A DNA stretch of 64,000 bases, from positions 49,038 through 113,037 of the forward strand of contig DASYSS010000047.1 of assembly GCA_036003045.1 (NCBI GenBank). The letters are read 5' to 3'. Below the pieces are notes generated by a model, which did not search any database, was not told where the DNA came from, and saw only the letters and a program-made list of their open reading frames with translations. A program made the position numbers and the translations under genes. Shown here one piece after another: positions 17,130 to 25,978 of the stretch. The stretch's first letter is position 1, and every line of letters begins with the position of its first letter. Source of the stretch: Gemmatimonadaceae bacterium. GTDB taxonomy: Bacteria; Gemmatimonadota; Gemmatimonadetes; Gemmatimonadales; Gemmatimonadaceae.

Positions 17130-18656
17130 GTGAGCCTCGAGGATTTTCGCGCCCGGGCGCGTCTGGCTGACAACGGCTCGCCCCGGCTCGTCCCGGTGTG
17201 GCGGGACGTGCTGCTCGACGCGTACACGCCAGTCGCCGCGTTCGCCAAGATCCGTCACGGACCGTTCGCGTTCCTGCTCGAATCCGCGCCCGCGGGCGGC
17301 GAGACGTGGGCGCGGTACACCTTCATGGGCACCGCACCGCGAGCGGCGTGGCGTCTCCAGGACGGCGTCGTCCACGACTGGACCTCCGATCGCGGCTGGC
17401 ACAACGCGCGCACGCCGGTCGATCCGCTTGCCGACCTCGAGGCGCTGCTCCGCGCCGCCGATCCGGTCGATGCGCCGGAAGTCGGCGAGTTCTGGAGCGG
17501 CGCGGTCGGCTACTTCGGCTATGACGTCGCACGCCTCATCGAGCGCTTGCCGACACCGCCGGCACGGGGCGTAGACGTGCCCGATGCGCTGTTCGTTTTC
17601 ACGGACGCTCTCGTCATCTTCGACAACCTGCGCTCACAGGCGCGGGTCGTCGCAGGGGCGCGCGTGGAGCCGAATTCGACCGATGCGCAGCTCGACATCG
17701 CGTACGCGCGCGCCTGCTCCGCCGTCGAAGCCACCGTCGAGCGCCTGCGCGGTCCGTCGATGCTCGAGCCCCTCGACCTCGACCCGAACGCCCCGCCGGT
17801 GGCGGGCCGCTCGAGATACGAGCGCGACAAGTTTCTCGCCGACGTGGAGCGTGTGCGGCAGTACATCATCGCCGGCGACGCGTTCCAGGTGCAGGTCGCG
17901 CGTCGCATCGACGTTCCGCTCGACTTCGCGCCGACCGATCTCTATCGCGCGCTGCGCGTGATCAACCCGTCGCCGTACATGTATCATTTGGTCCTCGACG
18001 GCACGGAAATCGTGGGGAGTTCCCCCGAACTCCTGATTCGCGTCGCCACCGATGGAACGGTGACGCTCAGGCCGATCGCGGGAACGCGGCGGCGCGGACG
18101 GTCCGCCGAAGACGACGCGCGCATGATGCAGGAATTGGTGAGCAACGAGAAGGAGCGCGCCGAACACCTGATGCTCGTCGATCTCGGACGCAACGACGTC
18201 GGCCGAATCGCCGAATACGGCACGGTGAAGGTCTCCGAGCTCATGGTCGTCGAGCGCTACTCGCACGTCCTCCACCTCGTGAGCCAAGTGGACGGCAAAT
18301 TGCGCGACGGCCTCACGGCGATGGATGCGTTCCGGGCGGGGTTTCCCGCCGGCACGCTGACCGGCGCGCCCAAGGTTCGTGCGATGGAGATCATCGACGA
18401 AATGGAGCCCGAGCGCCGCGGTCCGTACGGCGGCGCGGTCGGCTACATCGGCGCGGGGGCAAAGCGAATGGACCTCGCGATCACGATTCGCACGTGTGTG
18501 ATCGCGCACGGCATCGCGTCGGTTCAGGCGGCGGCGGGCGTCGTCTACGACTCGATTCCCGAGCAGGAGTTCCTCGAGCACGAAAACAAGGTCCGCGCGC
18601 TCCTCACCGCGATCGGACAGGTTCGCGCGGCTCGCCGCACGAGCGTACGGGTATAA
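17130..18656 (+). CDS. trpE: Anthranilate synthase component I
   Basis: 508 residues from GTG 17130, with GGAG nine to ten bases upstream. It carries the tryptophan-feedback motif FLLES near residue 49 and the chorismate-binding core (PIAGTRRRGR, ELVSNEKERAEHLMLVDLGRND, FPAGTLTGAPKVRAMEIIDE). PIAGT favours TrpE over PabB, which has PIKGT. It converts chorismate and ammonia or glutamine nitrogen to anthranilate, the first step of tryptophan synthesis. The glutaminase partner trpG is not in the window. It is divergent from an outer-membrane gene (45-base gap) and lies seven bases before a cyclase gene. Confidence 0.93.
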   Translation: MSLEDFRARARLADNGSPRLVPVWRDVLLDAYTPVAAFAKIRHGPFAFLLESAPAGGETWARYTFMGTAPRAAWRLQDGVVHDWTSDRGWHNARTPVDPLADLEALLRAADPVDAPEVGEFWSGAVGYFGYDVARLIERLPTPPARGVDVPDALFVFTDALVIFDNLRSQARVVAGARVEPNSTDAQLDIAYARACSAVEATVERLRGPSMLEPLDLDPNAPPVAGRSRYERDKFLADVERVRQYIIAGDAFQVQVARRIDVPLDFAPTDLYRALRVINPSPYMYHLVLDGTEIVGSSPELLIRVATDGTVTLRPIAGTRRRGRSAEDDARMMQELVSNEKERAEHLMLVDLGRNDVGRIAEYGTVKVSELMVVERYSHVLHLVSQVDGKLRDGLTAMDAFRAGFPAGTLTGAPKVRAMEIIDEMEPERRGPYGGAVGYIGAGAKRMDLAITIRTCVIAHGIASVQAAAGVVYDSIPEQEFLEHENKVRALLTAIGQVRAARRTSVRV

Positions 18657-18663
18657 CGGAACG

Positions 18664-20193
18664 ATGCCCTATCGCCTCGCGAGCACCGACGGAACGCTGA
18701 CCTTCGAGCTCAGCTCGATCTCGGCGATCATCGGCCGCGCGCCCACCGCGGATCTGCCCGTCGTCGACCCGACCGTCTCGCGGCGCCACGCACAGATCTT
18801 GAGCGACGAGAACGGCCTCACCGTGCACGACCTCGGGTCGAGCAACGGAACCTTCGTCAACGGCAACAAGATCACCACCGCGCCGATCGTCCCCGGCGAC
18901 GTGATCGCCTTCGGCAAAGTCACGTTCCGGCTCGAGGGTGAGTCGCCCAAGGTGCAGACCGCGGCGACCGCAGTCACCGGCCCGACGATCGTGCGTCAAC
19001 GCGCCATCCTCGACGGCGACGCGCCCGAACTCGGCGCCGACGAGAAGAGCCGTCGCAAGCTCGCCACGCTGCTCGAGGTGTCGAAGGGGCTTGGCTGGGC
19101 GGCCGACACCGACGCGTTGCTCGCCAAGATCGCCGGCTACGCATATCAGATTCTCGAGGTCGATCGCGTCGCGATCATCCTCGTCGACGAGCACGGCAAC
19201 CTGCTCCCGAAGTTCGCGCGCGACCGCAAGGGAACGAATACGGCGGGCGCGATTCCGAAGTCGATCGCGCGCAAGGCGCTCGATGACAAGATGGCGATCC
19301 TCACCGACAATGCCGGCGAGGATTCGCGCTTTACCGGACAGTCGGTCGTGATGCAGCAGGTGCGATCGGCGATCTGCGTTCCGCTCATGGGCACCGAGGG
19401 GCGCGCGCTCGGCGTGCTCTACGTCGATTCGATAGGATCGGAGCACCGGTTCGACGAAGATGACCTGGATTTCTGCGTCGCGTTCGCCGGCATCGCCGCG
19501 GTCGCGATAGAGAACGGCGAATTCATCCAGCGGATTCAGCGCCAGGTGATCGCGCGCAGCAACTTCGAGCGCTTTTTCGCCCCGCAGATCGCGCAACGCA
19601 TCGCCGAGTCGTCGGAGACGATTCGACTGGGCGGCGACAAACGGCCGGTCGCGGTGCTCTTCAGCGACATCCGCGGTTTCACCGCGCTCGCCGAGTCGAT
19701 GCGCCCCGAGGATACGGCGAGCCTGCTCACCGAGTATTTCACCGAGATGGTGGACTGCGTTTTTCGGCACAACGGTACGCTCGACAAATTCATGGGCGAC
19801 GCCCTGATGGCGCACTGGGGCGCGCCGATTGGCGGAGATCATGACGCCGACAACGCCGTCGCGGCGGCGATCGACATGATGAAGGCCCTCGACGGGCTCA
19901 ACGCGCATTGGCGAACGAGCGGCCGCCCCGAGCTCAAGGTCGGCATCGGGCTGAACTACGGCGAAGCCTTCGCGGGCAACATCGGCTCGGAGAGGCGCCT
20001 CGAGTTCACCGTCATCGGCGACACGGTGAACACGGCGTATCGTCTTTGCTCCGGTGCCGACTCGGGAGAAATCCTCATCACCGAGGATGTACGACGGGCT
20101 CTCACGACGCCGGCGACTCTCATCGAGCGAGCGCCGATGGAGCTCAAGAACAAAGTGCAGCCGGTCACCGTGTACTGCGTCGCCGTCGTCTGA
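18664..20193 (+). CDS. FHA-GAF-class III adenylate cyclase
   Basis: 509 residues in three parts. An FHA domain spans about 1-95 (IIGRAPTADLPV, SRRHAQI, DLGSSNGTFVNG), binding phosphothreonine partners. A GAF sensor domain lies at about 130-290. A class III nucleotidyl cyclase is at about 325-505 with metal aspartates in FSDIRGFT and FMGDALMA, the DKFMGD lysine typical of adenylate cyclases, and FTVIGDTVNTAYRL. It should make cAMP in response to a GAF ligand and a phosphorylated partner. It starts seven bases after trpE and overlaps the next gene as TGATG. Substrate specificity (ATP rather than GTP) is inferred from motif residues. Confidence 0.92.
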   Translation: MPYRLASTDGTLTFELSSISAIIGRAPTADLPVVDPTVSRRHAQILSDENGLTVHDLGSSNGTFVNGNKITTAPIVPGDVIAFGKVTFRLEGESPKVQTAATAVTGPTIVRQRAILDGDAPELGADEKSRRKLATLLEVSKGLGWAADTDALLAKIAGYAYQILEVDRVAIILVDEHGNLLPKFARDRKGTNTAGAIPKSIARKALDDKMAILTDNAGEDSRFTGQSVVMQQVRSAICVPLMGTEGRALGVLYVDSIGSEHRFDEDDLDFCVAFAGIAAVAIENGEFIQRIQRQVIARSNFERFFAPQIAQRIAESSETIRLGGDKRPVAVLFSDIRGFTALAESMRPEDTASLLTEYFTEMVDCVFRHNGTLDKFMGDALMAHWGAPIGGDHDADNAVAAAIDMMKALDGLNAHWRTSGRPELKVGIGLNYGEAFAGNIGSERRLEFTVIGDTVNTAYRLCSGADSGEILITEDVRRALTTPATLIERAPMELKNKVQPVTVYCVAVV

Positions 20194-20972
20194 TGCCGTC
20201 CGACGCGCGCGCCGTTCCATCCGGCTACGTCGCGTTCGCGGTCGGCGGCGCCGAGGTGGTGAGCGCACAACTCGTCGCCGGGTCGATTCGAGCCGCTCTC
20301 GAATCGGGTTCCGCGACATTGCATGAGTACGCGCGTCGTCACGCCGCCGCGAGGGCGCTCGCCGGGCGTGGCATCGCGTACGCCGCTCCCCTGCCTGACG
20401 GCGCCCGCGTGGTCGTGCGCCACAACCGGCACGGCGGGCTGTTCGGACCATTGACGCGCGACGTGTTTCTCGGGCCCACGCGCGCGCCGTTGGAGCTGGA
20501 GGCGTCGTTGCGACTCTTAGGCGCGGGCGTGCCGACGCCCGAGCTGCTCGCGTACGCGATCTATCCCGCGCCGTTCGGACTCCGGCGGGCCGACGTCGCC
20601 ACGCGCGAGGTGCCCGACAGCTTCGATTTGTCGGCCGTTCTCACGAAATCGGACGAGTCGCTTCGCGCGCGCGCCTGGGCGGCGGTGGCCGATCTGCTCC
20701 GCAAGCTCGCAGTCGCCGGCGCCCGTCACCACGACTTGAACGTGAAGAACGTTCTCCTCTGTCCGCGTGGCGACGCGCTCGAGGCCCTCGCGCTCGACGT
20801 CGACCGCGTGACCTTCGAGCGCGAAGACGTGATGGCGGCGAACATCGCGCGCCTTTCGCGATCGGCGCGGAAGTGGCGGGAGCGTCAGGGTGCCACGCTG
20901 GACGAGTCGGAACTCGCCGTGCTCGCGCGCTCGGTGTTCGAGGCTTCTCTATCCGCTGTCACGCGCTCGTAA
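20193..20972 (+). CDS. Kdo kinase-like (KdkA/WaaP family) LPS core kinase
   Basis: 259 residues. The kinase fold is shown by [15 protein letters not shown] with a downstream catalytic segment ARHHDLNVKNVLL (HxDLNxxN type) and a metal-binding ALDVDRVTF, as in 3-deoxy-D-manno-octulosonic acid kinase. Such enzymes phosphorylate inner-core sugars of lipopolysaccharide on the cytosolic face. The ATG overlaps the cyclase stop. The 3' end overlaps a convergent glycosyltransferase gene by 88 bases. Neighbouring GT4 and GT9 genes support an LPS role. Confidence 0.8.
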   Translation: MPSDARAVPSGYVAFAVGGAEVVSAQLVAGSIRAALESGSATLHEYARRHAAARALAGRGIAYAAPLPDGARVVVRHNRHGGLFGPLTRDVFLGPTRAPLELEASLRLLGAGVPTPELLAYAIYPAPFGLRRADVATREVPDSFDLSAVLTKSDESLRARAWAAVADLLRKLAVAGARHHDLNVKNVLLCPRGDALEALALDVDRVTFEREDVMAANIARLSRSARKWRERQGATLDESELAVLARSVFEASLSAVTRS

Positions 20973-22033
20973 ACTTCGATCGTGCGATCCGTCAATCGTT
21001 CGACCGAGAAGTCCTCGACGCGCCGGCGACCGCCCGCGGCGAGGCGGTCGGCGAGCGCGCGATCGGTCGCCAGACGGACGATGACGTCGCCGAGGGCCTC
21101 CGGGTCCTCGCGCTCGGCGAGCAGCCCGGTTTCTCCATCGACGACGATTTCGGGGATGCCTCCGGCTCGCGTGGCGGCGATGGGGCGGCCGAAGGCCATC
21201 GCGTCGAGGAGCACGGATCCCATGCCTTCTTCGCGGGAGCTGAGACACGCGACCGAGGCCGCGGCGAGCAGCGAGTCGGCGTCCTCCCGGAATCCTGTCA
21301 GGCGGATGACGTCAACCAGCCTGAGCCGCTGGATTTCATCGGTGACTTCCTCCCGAAGCGGGCCGTCACCCACGAGCAGCGCTTGCAAGTTAGGGCTCGC
21401 TCGGTTTGCGTACGCCATCGCGCGGACGAAGTTCACAGGATCCTTATGACCGACCAGCTGGGCCACTTGGACGACGAGAGAACGATTCGACGCCACGCCG
21501 CATGCGGCGAGCGTCGCGGGCGTCGCCGGGTGGACGGTTCGGTGCACGTCGACCCCATCGGGCACCACCGAGATCCTCGAACGATCGACTCCGCCTGCGA
21601 CGAGAACGTTCGCGACGGCGTTCGAGACGGCGACGATCTTCGCCGCACGACCGTACTTCCAGCGGGTCCCGGCGTTCGCGCGGAGCGGAAAGTCCACACG
21701 CCGCGCGACGACGAGAGGTATTCCGGTGCCGATCGTGGCCATCGCCCCGATCGCGACGGCGTGCGCGGTGTGCGCGTGGACGACTTCGATCCGTCGAGCA
21801 AGGATCTCGCGCCGAAGACGCAGCGCGGCGCGCACGTCGAGCTCCGAGGCGGGGGCGCAGTCGACGACGTCGAGGCCCGTCGCCGCGGCCCGCGACGCCA
21901 GCGGTTCGCCGTGACGGGCGGCGACCACCGACTCGTGTCCGCGTTTAGCCATCTCGGCGGCGAGCCAGAGCGTTTGTCGCTCGCCGCCACGCCACCCTTT
22001 CTCCGTGTCGACGTGCAGCACGCGGATCGTCAC
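20885..22033 (-). CDS. GT4-family glycosyltransferase
   Basis: 382 residues from GTG 22033, which gives the usual N-terminus VTIRVLHVDTEKGWRGGERQ. The GT-B fold is complete: an N-terminal acceptor domain with HAHTAHAVAIG, and a C-terminal donor domain with QLVGHKDPVNFVRAM, LLVGDGPLR, SREEGMGSVLLDAMAFGRPIAAT and a G-E-T-G-L motif (VVDGETGLL). It likely adds a sugar to LPS core or a related glycan in the cytosol. A low-complexity Ser/Thr/Ala tail lies in the 88-base overlap with the convergent Kdo-kinase-like gene. Confidence 0.87.
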   Translation of the reverse strand: MTIRVLHVDTEKGWRGGERQTLWLAAEMAKRGHESVVAARHGEPLASRAAATGLDVVDCAPASELDVRAALRLRREILARRIEVVHAHTAHAVAIGAMATIGTGIPLVVARRVDFPLRANAGTRWKYGRAAKIVAVSNAVANVLVAGGVDRSRISVVPDGVDVHRTVHPATPATLAACGVASNRSLVVQVAQLVGHKDPVNFVRAMAYANRASPNLQALLVGDGPLREEVTDEIQRLRLVDVIRLTGFREDADSLLAAASVACLSSREEGMGSVLLDAMAFGRPIAATRAGGIPEIVVDGETGLLAEREDPEALGDVIVRLATDRALADRLAAGGRRRVEDFSVERLTDRTIEVYERVTADREASNTERASTASSDSSSVAP

Positions 22034-22101
22034 GGCGCGCAACTTCCGTCGCTCGGCTCGGTGACGCAAGCGCCGGGACGCAGGCGCGGGCCCCGCACGA
22101 G

Positions 22102-23112
22102 ATGACCGGCGTCCCGTTCGCCACACCCGAACGCATCCTGATCGTCGCGTTGGACAACCTGGGCGACCTCGTGTTCTCGTCGGCGCTCGCCCCGCCGCTG
22201 CGCGAGGCGTTTCCCAACGCGACAATCGACATCTGGTGCAAGGCGTACACGGCACCGGTCGCGGCGCTCGTGCCGCACGTGCGCCGGGTCATCGCGGCGG
22301 ATCCCTTCTGGTCTCCGCCCGCCGGCCATTCGCGCGGACCGATGCTGCGCTTCTTCGGCGCGATGAACGAGGTGCGTCAGGGGCAATACGACGTCGCCGT
22401 GTTGAGCGAGGCGCCGTGGCGCACGGCGGCGGCCGTCGCGGCGGCGGCGATTCCCGTTCGCATCGGATTGGCTCGGCATCGCAACGACACGTTTTTGACG
22501 CACGTGCTTCCCGCGCAGGACCCGCAGAAGCCGGTCGTGCGCGAGCAAGGTAGGATGCTCAAGGCGTTCGGGATCGACAACCGTGCCAATCATTATCAGC
22601 TCGACGCCGCCCCGCTGTCGGAAACCGTTCGAGCGCTGGGCGGCGCGCTGCCGGCGCGATTCGCGGCGCTCCATCCGTTCGCCGGCGATCGCGCGCGCTG
22701 TGTCCCGTTGGGCGAGTGGGTTCGCGTCGCCGCTCAGTTGGAGACGCTCGGCATGCCGACAGTGTGGGTCGGCACCCCCGAGGAGCTCGCGGAATTGCGT
22801 CGCTCGCAACCGCAGCCCCGCGGCTCGTACTCGGACGCGCTGGGCGAGGCGGAGGGCGACGCATCACTCGCCAACACGGCGGCCGTGCTGTCGCGCGCGA
22901 CGTGCATGGTCGGGCACGACTCGGGCCCGTTGCACATGGCCGCGGCCTTCGGCGTGCCCGTCGTCGGCGTCTTCGCGCCGGGGCAACCCGAGCGCACCTT
23001 CCCGCAAGGCGCCGGCGTGTGGCGGATGCTGCACCGGAAGACGCCGACGGAAATCTCGGCGTCGATGATCGTCCGCGAGATCGAAGAGCTCGAGGTCTTG
23101 CCGGGGCGATGA
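22102..23112 (+). CDS. GT9-family (heptosyltransferase-like) glycosyltransferase
   Basis: 336 residues. It begins with the GT9 N-terminal pattern ILIVALDNLGDLVFSSALAPPLREAFPNA and carries the donor-domain motif VGHDSGPLHMAAAFGVPVVGVFAPG. It is an ADP-heptose:LPS heptosyltransferase-like enzyme that builds inner core. The stop overlaps the next GT9 start as ATGA, so the pair is translationally coupled. The acceptor sugar is not known. The start is divergent from the GT4 gene (68-base gap). Confidence 0.88.
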   Translation: MTGVPFATPERILIVALDNLGDLVFSSALAPPLREAFPNATIDIWCKAYTAPVAALVPHVRRVIAADPFWSPPAGHSRGPMLRFFGAMNEVRQGQYDVAVLSEAPWRTAAAVAAAAIPVRIGLARHRNDTFLTHVLPAQDPQKPVVREQGRMLKAFGIDNRANHYQLDAAPLSETVRALGGALPARFAALHPFAGDRARCVPLGEWVRVAAQLETLGMPTVWVGTPEELAELRRSQPQPRGSYSDALGEAEGDASLANTAAVLSRATCMVGHDSGPLHMAAAFGVPVVGVFAPGQPERTFPQGAGVWRMLHRKTPTEISASMIVREIEELEVLPGR

Positions 23113-24164
23113 GCGAGAGGCCTGATCGCCTCGATCGCGTCTGCATCGTCATGATGAGCGCGGTGGGGGACGCCGTTCACGTTCTTCCCGTGGTGAACTC
23201 GCTCAAGCGATACGCGCCCAACACGCACGTTACGTGGGTGCTGCAACCAGGCCCGATGAGCCTCGTCTTCGGTCACCCGGCGGTGAACGAGATGATCCTC
23301 TTCGACCGGGCTCGAGGCTGGCGCGTGTTTCTCGACGTGCGGCGCGAGCTCGCCGCGCGACCCTTCGACGTGGTGATCGATCTTCAGGTGTACTTCAAGG
23401 CGGGAATCGTCACGTCGCTCGCCCGCGCGCCGATCAAGCTCGGGTTCGACAAAGCGCGCGCCCGCGACATGAATTGGTTGTTCACGAACCAGCGAATTCC
23501 GCCCCACGCGCAGCAGCACGTGCAGGATCAGTACTTCGAGTTCCTGACCGCGTTGGGCGTGCCCATCGGCGACGTCGTTTGGAATCTCGGTCCGTGGGGC
23601 GAGGAGCGCGCGATACAGCGCGAATTCTTCGCGCCGTTCGATCGGCCCGCCGCGTCGATCGTCGTGGCGACGAGCAAACCGCAAAAGGACTGGCTCCCCG
23701 AGCGCTGGGCCACCGTGGCGGACGCGCTGTACTACGACTTCGGTCTGCAGCCGGTGCTCGTCGGCGGCCATTCGACGCGAGAGGTGCTCGCCGAACAAGC
23801 AATCCTCGCGCGCGCGAGCGCTCCGGTCGTCTCGGCGCTCGGCAGCGGTCTCAGGAATCTCGTCGGCATTCTCGACGGTTCGTCCTTGGTGCTCTCGCCC
23901 GACACCGGTCCGCTCCACATGGCCGTGGCGCTCGACCGGCCAGTGGTCTCGCTCATGGGCTACACGAACCCGAGGCGAACAGGGCCCTATCGGCGGTTTC
24001 ACGACCTGATCGTCGACGCGTATGGGGACCCCGGCGAAGAGTATCCGATCACCATGGAAAATCGGCTCGAGCGAATGGTGCGCATTCGCGTCGAGGACGT
24101 CCTCGACCGCGTCGAGCGCTGGCGGGTGAACTACGCGTCGGCCGTGAGCGGCCCGAATTCGTAG
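23109..24164 (+). CDS. Second GT9-family (heptosyltransferase-like) glycosyltransferase
   Basis: 351 residues. The N-terminal motif is VCIVMMSAVGDAVHVLPVVNSLK and the donor motif is LVLSPDTGPLHMAVALDRPVVSLMG; the helical stretch PQKDWLPERWATVAD is typical of GT9. It is paralogous in fold to the preceding gene but clearly different in sequence. Probably both extend the LPS core. The 3' end overlaps the convergent maf gene by 34 bases. Confidence 0.88.
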   Translation: MSERPDRLDRVCIVMMSAVGDAVHVLPVVNSLKRYAPNTHVTWVLQPGPMSLVFGHPAVNEMILFDRARGWRVFLDVRRELAARPFDVVIDLQVYFKAGIVTSLARAPIKLGFDKARARDMNWLFTNQRIPPHAQQHVQDQYFEFLTALGVPIGDVVWNLGPWGEERAIQREFFAPFDRPAASIVVATSKPQKDWLPERWATVADALYYDFGLQPVLVGGHSTREVLAEQAILARASAPVVSALGSGLRNLVGILDGSSLVLSPDTGPLHMAVALDRPVVSLMGYTNPRRTGPYRRFHDLIVDAYGDPGEEYPITMENRLERMVRIRVEDVLDRVERWRVNYASAVSGPNS

Positions 24165-24724
24165 CCGAGTCCGAGCGAGCGGCAGAGCCGCACGAGGCGG
24201 TTGAGCGGCAGGCCCATGACGGCGAAGTAGTCGCCGTCCACGCGGTCGACGATCGTCGCACCGAATCCTTGGATTCCGTACGCGCCGGCTTTGTCCATCG
24301 GTTCACCGGTCTCGATGTAGCGCCGGATCTCGTCGTCGCCGAGCTCGCGAAAGGTGACGCCGACCTCTTCGACGCCCGAGGACGTTCGGCCGCGCCAGGC
24401 GACGGCGACGGCGGTCATGACGACGTGAGAGCGGCCGCTCAGACGGCGGAGCATGTCCGCGGCGTGGTCGCGGTCGTGCGGCTTTCCAAGCACGTCCCCG
24501 TCGACGACTACGACCGTGTCGCTGCCGATGACGATGGCATCCGTGCGGCCGATCGCCGTCGCCTTTTCCCGCGCGAGACGCTCGGCGTAGACGGCCGGCG
24601 CTTCGCCGGGCCGGTGAGTCTCGTCGATGTCGGCCGGTGTGACGACGTGTTCGACGCCGATGAGACGCAGCAGCTCGCGACGCCGCGGCGATGCCGACGC
24701 GAGAACGACCGGCGGGCGACTCAC
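24131..24724 (-). CDS. maf: Maf/YhdE-family nucleotide pyrophosphatase
   Basis: 197 residues from GTG 24724, overlapping the dtd stop as GTGA. Family motifs are LASASPRRRELL at the start, the VIGSDTVVVVDGDVLGKP segment, and a KAGAYGIQG motif with VDRVDGDYFAVMGLPL. Maf proteins hydrolyse non-canonical or unmodified nucleoside triphosphates (dTTP/UTP/m5UTP) to monophosphates, as house-cleaning and possibly in septum control. Cytosolic. Confidence 0.92.
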   Translation of the reverse strand: MSRPPVVLASASPRRRELLRLIGVEHVVTPADIDETHRPGEAPAVYAERLAREKATAIGRTDAIVIGSDTVVVVDGDVLGKPHDRDHAADMLRRLSGRSHVVMTAVAVAWRGRTSSGVEEVGVTFRELGDDEIRRYIETGEPMDKAGAYGIQGFGATIVDRVDGDYFAVMGLPLNRLVRLCRSLGLGYEFGPLTADA

Positions 24725-25158
24725 CGCTCGATCCAGAGCGTGACCGGGCCGTCGTTCACGATCTCGACTTGCATCGCCGCGCCGAACTCGCCGGTCTCGA
24801 CGGGCACCCCGCGCTTTCGAAGCCCGTCGACGAACTTGTCGTAGAGCGGCTGCGCGTGCTCCGGACGAGCCGCGTCGACGAAGCTCGGCCGGCGCCCTTT
24901 CACCGCATCGCCGTACAACGTGAACTGCGACACGACGAGCATCGCGCCGCCGACGTCGACGATCGAGCGATTCATCTTGTCTTCGTCGTCGGCGAACAGG
25001 CGCAGGCCGACGAGCTTCTCGGCCATCCACTCGACGTGGTCGAGCGCGTCCGTGTGGGTGAATCCGACGAGAACCGCGAACCCGCGGTCGATCGCGCCGG
25101 CGACACGAGCGTCTACGCTCACGCTGGCGCGGGTGACGCGTTGAACGAGAACTCTCAA
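24721..25158 (-). CDS. dtd: D-aminoacyl-tRNA deacylase
   Basis: 145 residues from a TTG at 25158 (LRVLVQRVTRASVSVD), which gives the normal family length; the frame is open further upstream but without family residues. Signature motifs are SQFTLYGD and the Gly-cisPro-type VNDGPVTLWIE at the C-terminus. It removes D-amino acids and mischarged glycine from tRNA in the cytosol. Its stop overlaps the maf start. Confidence 0.92.
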   Translation of the reverse strand: MRVLVQRVTRASVSVDARVAGAIDRGFAVLVGFTHTDALDHVEWMAEKLVGLRLFADDEDKMNRSIVDVGGAMLVVSQFTLYGDAVKGRRPSFVDAARPEHAQPLYDKFVDGLRKRGVPVETGEFGAAMQVEIVNDGPVTLWIER

Positions 25159-25222
25159 AGCTAGATGACCAGCATTCCGAGCAGAGGTGCAAAGCGCGGA
25201 AGCGAGGAACCTATCAGCTGGT

Positions 25223-25267
25223 GCGCGGGCATGTCGACGCAAGAAGCTAGCGGAGACATGCCCGCGC
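25223..25267 (-). repeat. Perfect 13-bp inverted repeat after yceI
   Basis: GCGCGGGCATGTC (25223-25235) is the exact reverse complement of GACATGCCCGCGC (25255-25267), with a 19-base loop. It lies 18 bases past the yceI stop and upstream of dtd, both on the minus strand. No T run follows on either strand, so it is a U-less terminator, a 3'-end protection hairpin, or a protein site. Confidence 0.7.
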
Positions 25268-25284
25268 CGCTGGTCGCCGGGCGA

Positions 25285-25851
25285 CTACGCCGCGGCGCTC
25301 AGCGTCTCGAGCTTGTGGTAGATCTCCACGTCGATCGAGATCTTGACCTCGGCGCCGACCGTGACGCCGCCGGCTTCGAGCGCCTGGTTCCAGTTCAAGC
25401 CGAAGTCGTGGCGGTTGAGCGAACCGCTGAGGTGAAACCCCGCGCGCTCGTTCCCCCACGGATCCTTGCCGCGCCCCTCGAGGTTCGCGTTCAGCTCGAT
25501 CTCGCGCGTCGTGCCGCGGATCGTGAGGTCGCCGATGATCTGAAAATCCTTCGTGACATCGCCGGCGATCCGTTTGCTCACGAAGTGCATCGTCGGATGC
25601 TTGCCCGCGTCGAAGAAATCGGCAGACCGAAGGTGATTGTCGCGCATCTCCTGGCGCGTGTCGATCGAATTGACGTCGATCGTCACGTCGATCTTGGACT
25701 GATTCGGGTCCGCGTTGTCGACGGTGACGGTCCCTTCGACTTTGCCGAACCGTCCTCGCACGTTGCTGATCATCAGGTGGCGGACGGAGAACGCCAACTC
25801 GGCGTGCGCGGGGTCGACGGTCCAAACGGTGGTTGCATCAGTGGTGTTCAT
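25285..25851 (-). CDS. YceI-family lipid-binding-like protein
   Basis: 188 residues from ATG 25851, preceded by an AGGA ribosome site (AGGATTCCC). YceI motifs are WTVDPAHAELAFSVRHLMISNVRGRF and KHPTMHFVSKRI...GDLTIRGTTREIEL. The fold is a lipocalin-like barrel that binds isoprenoids or amphiphiles in characterised members. No signal peptide is visible, so a cytosolic form is likely. It lies 127 bases downstream of marR on the same strand, a common MarR-YceI pairing that suggests joint control. Confidence 0.9.
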   Translation of the reverse strand: MNTTDATTVWTVDPAHAELAFSVRHLMISNVRGRFGKVEGTVTVDNADPNQSKIDVTIDVNSIDTRQEMRDNHLRSADFFDAGKHPTMHFVSKRIAGDVTKDFQIIGDLTIRGTTREIELNANLEGRGKDPWGNERAGFHLSGSLNRHDFGLNWNQALEAGGVTVGAEVKISIDVEIYHKLETLSAAA

Positions 25852-25978
25852 GGGAATCCTCAAGAGCTACTAGTGAGCCTGGAAGAGACAGGCCGGCATC
25901 GGTCATCTCTGTATGATTCGCACATCGAAAGTGCATATCTGTACCTTACGAACAAAAAACAGCGATGCGGACATGGCC

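Noticed and set aside
14925..17402. Longer start of the outer-membrane barrel reaching into trpE
   Set aside because: The extra 106 residues are antisense to the TrpE start and lack signal-peptide character; ATG 17084 gives a normal signal peptide.
20885..24164. Mobile or phage origin of the glycosyltransferase block
   Set aside because: No integrase, tRNA edge, repeats or GC change is visible; it looks like an ordinary LPS locus.
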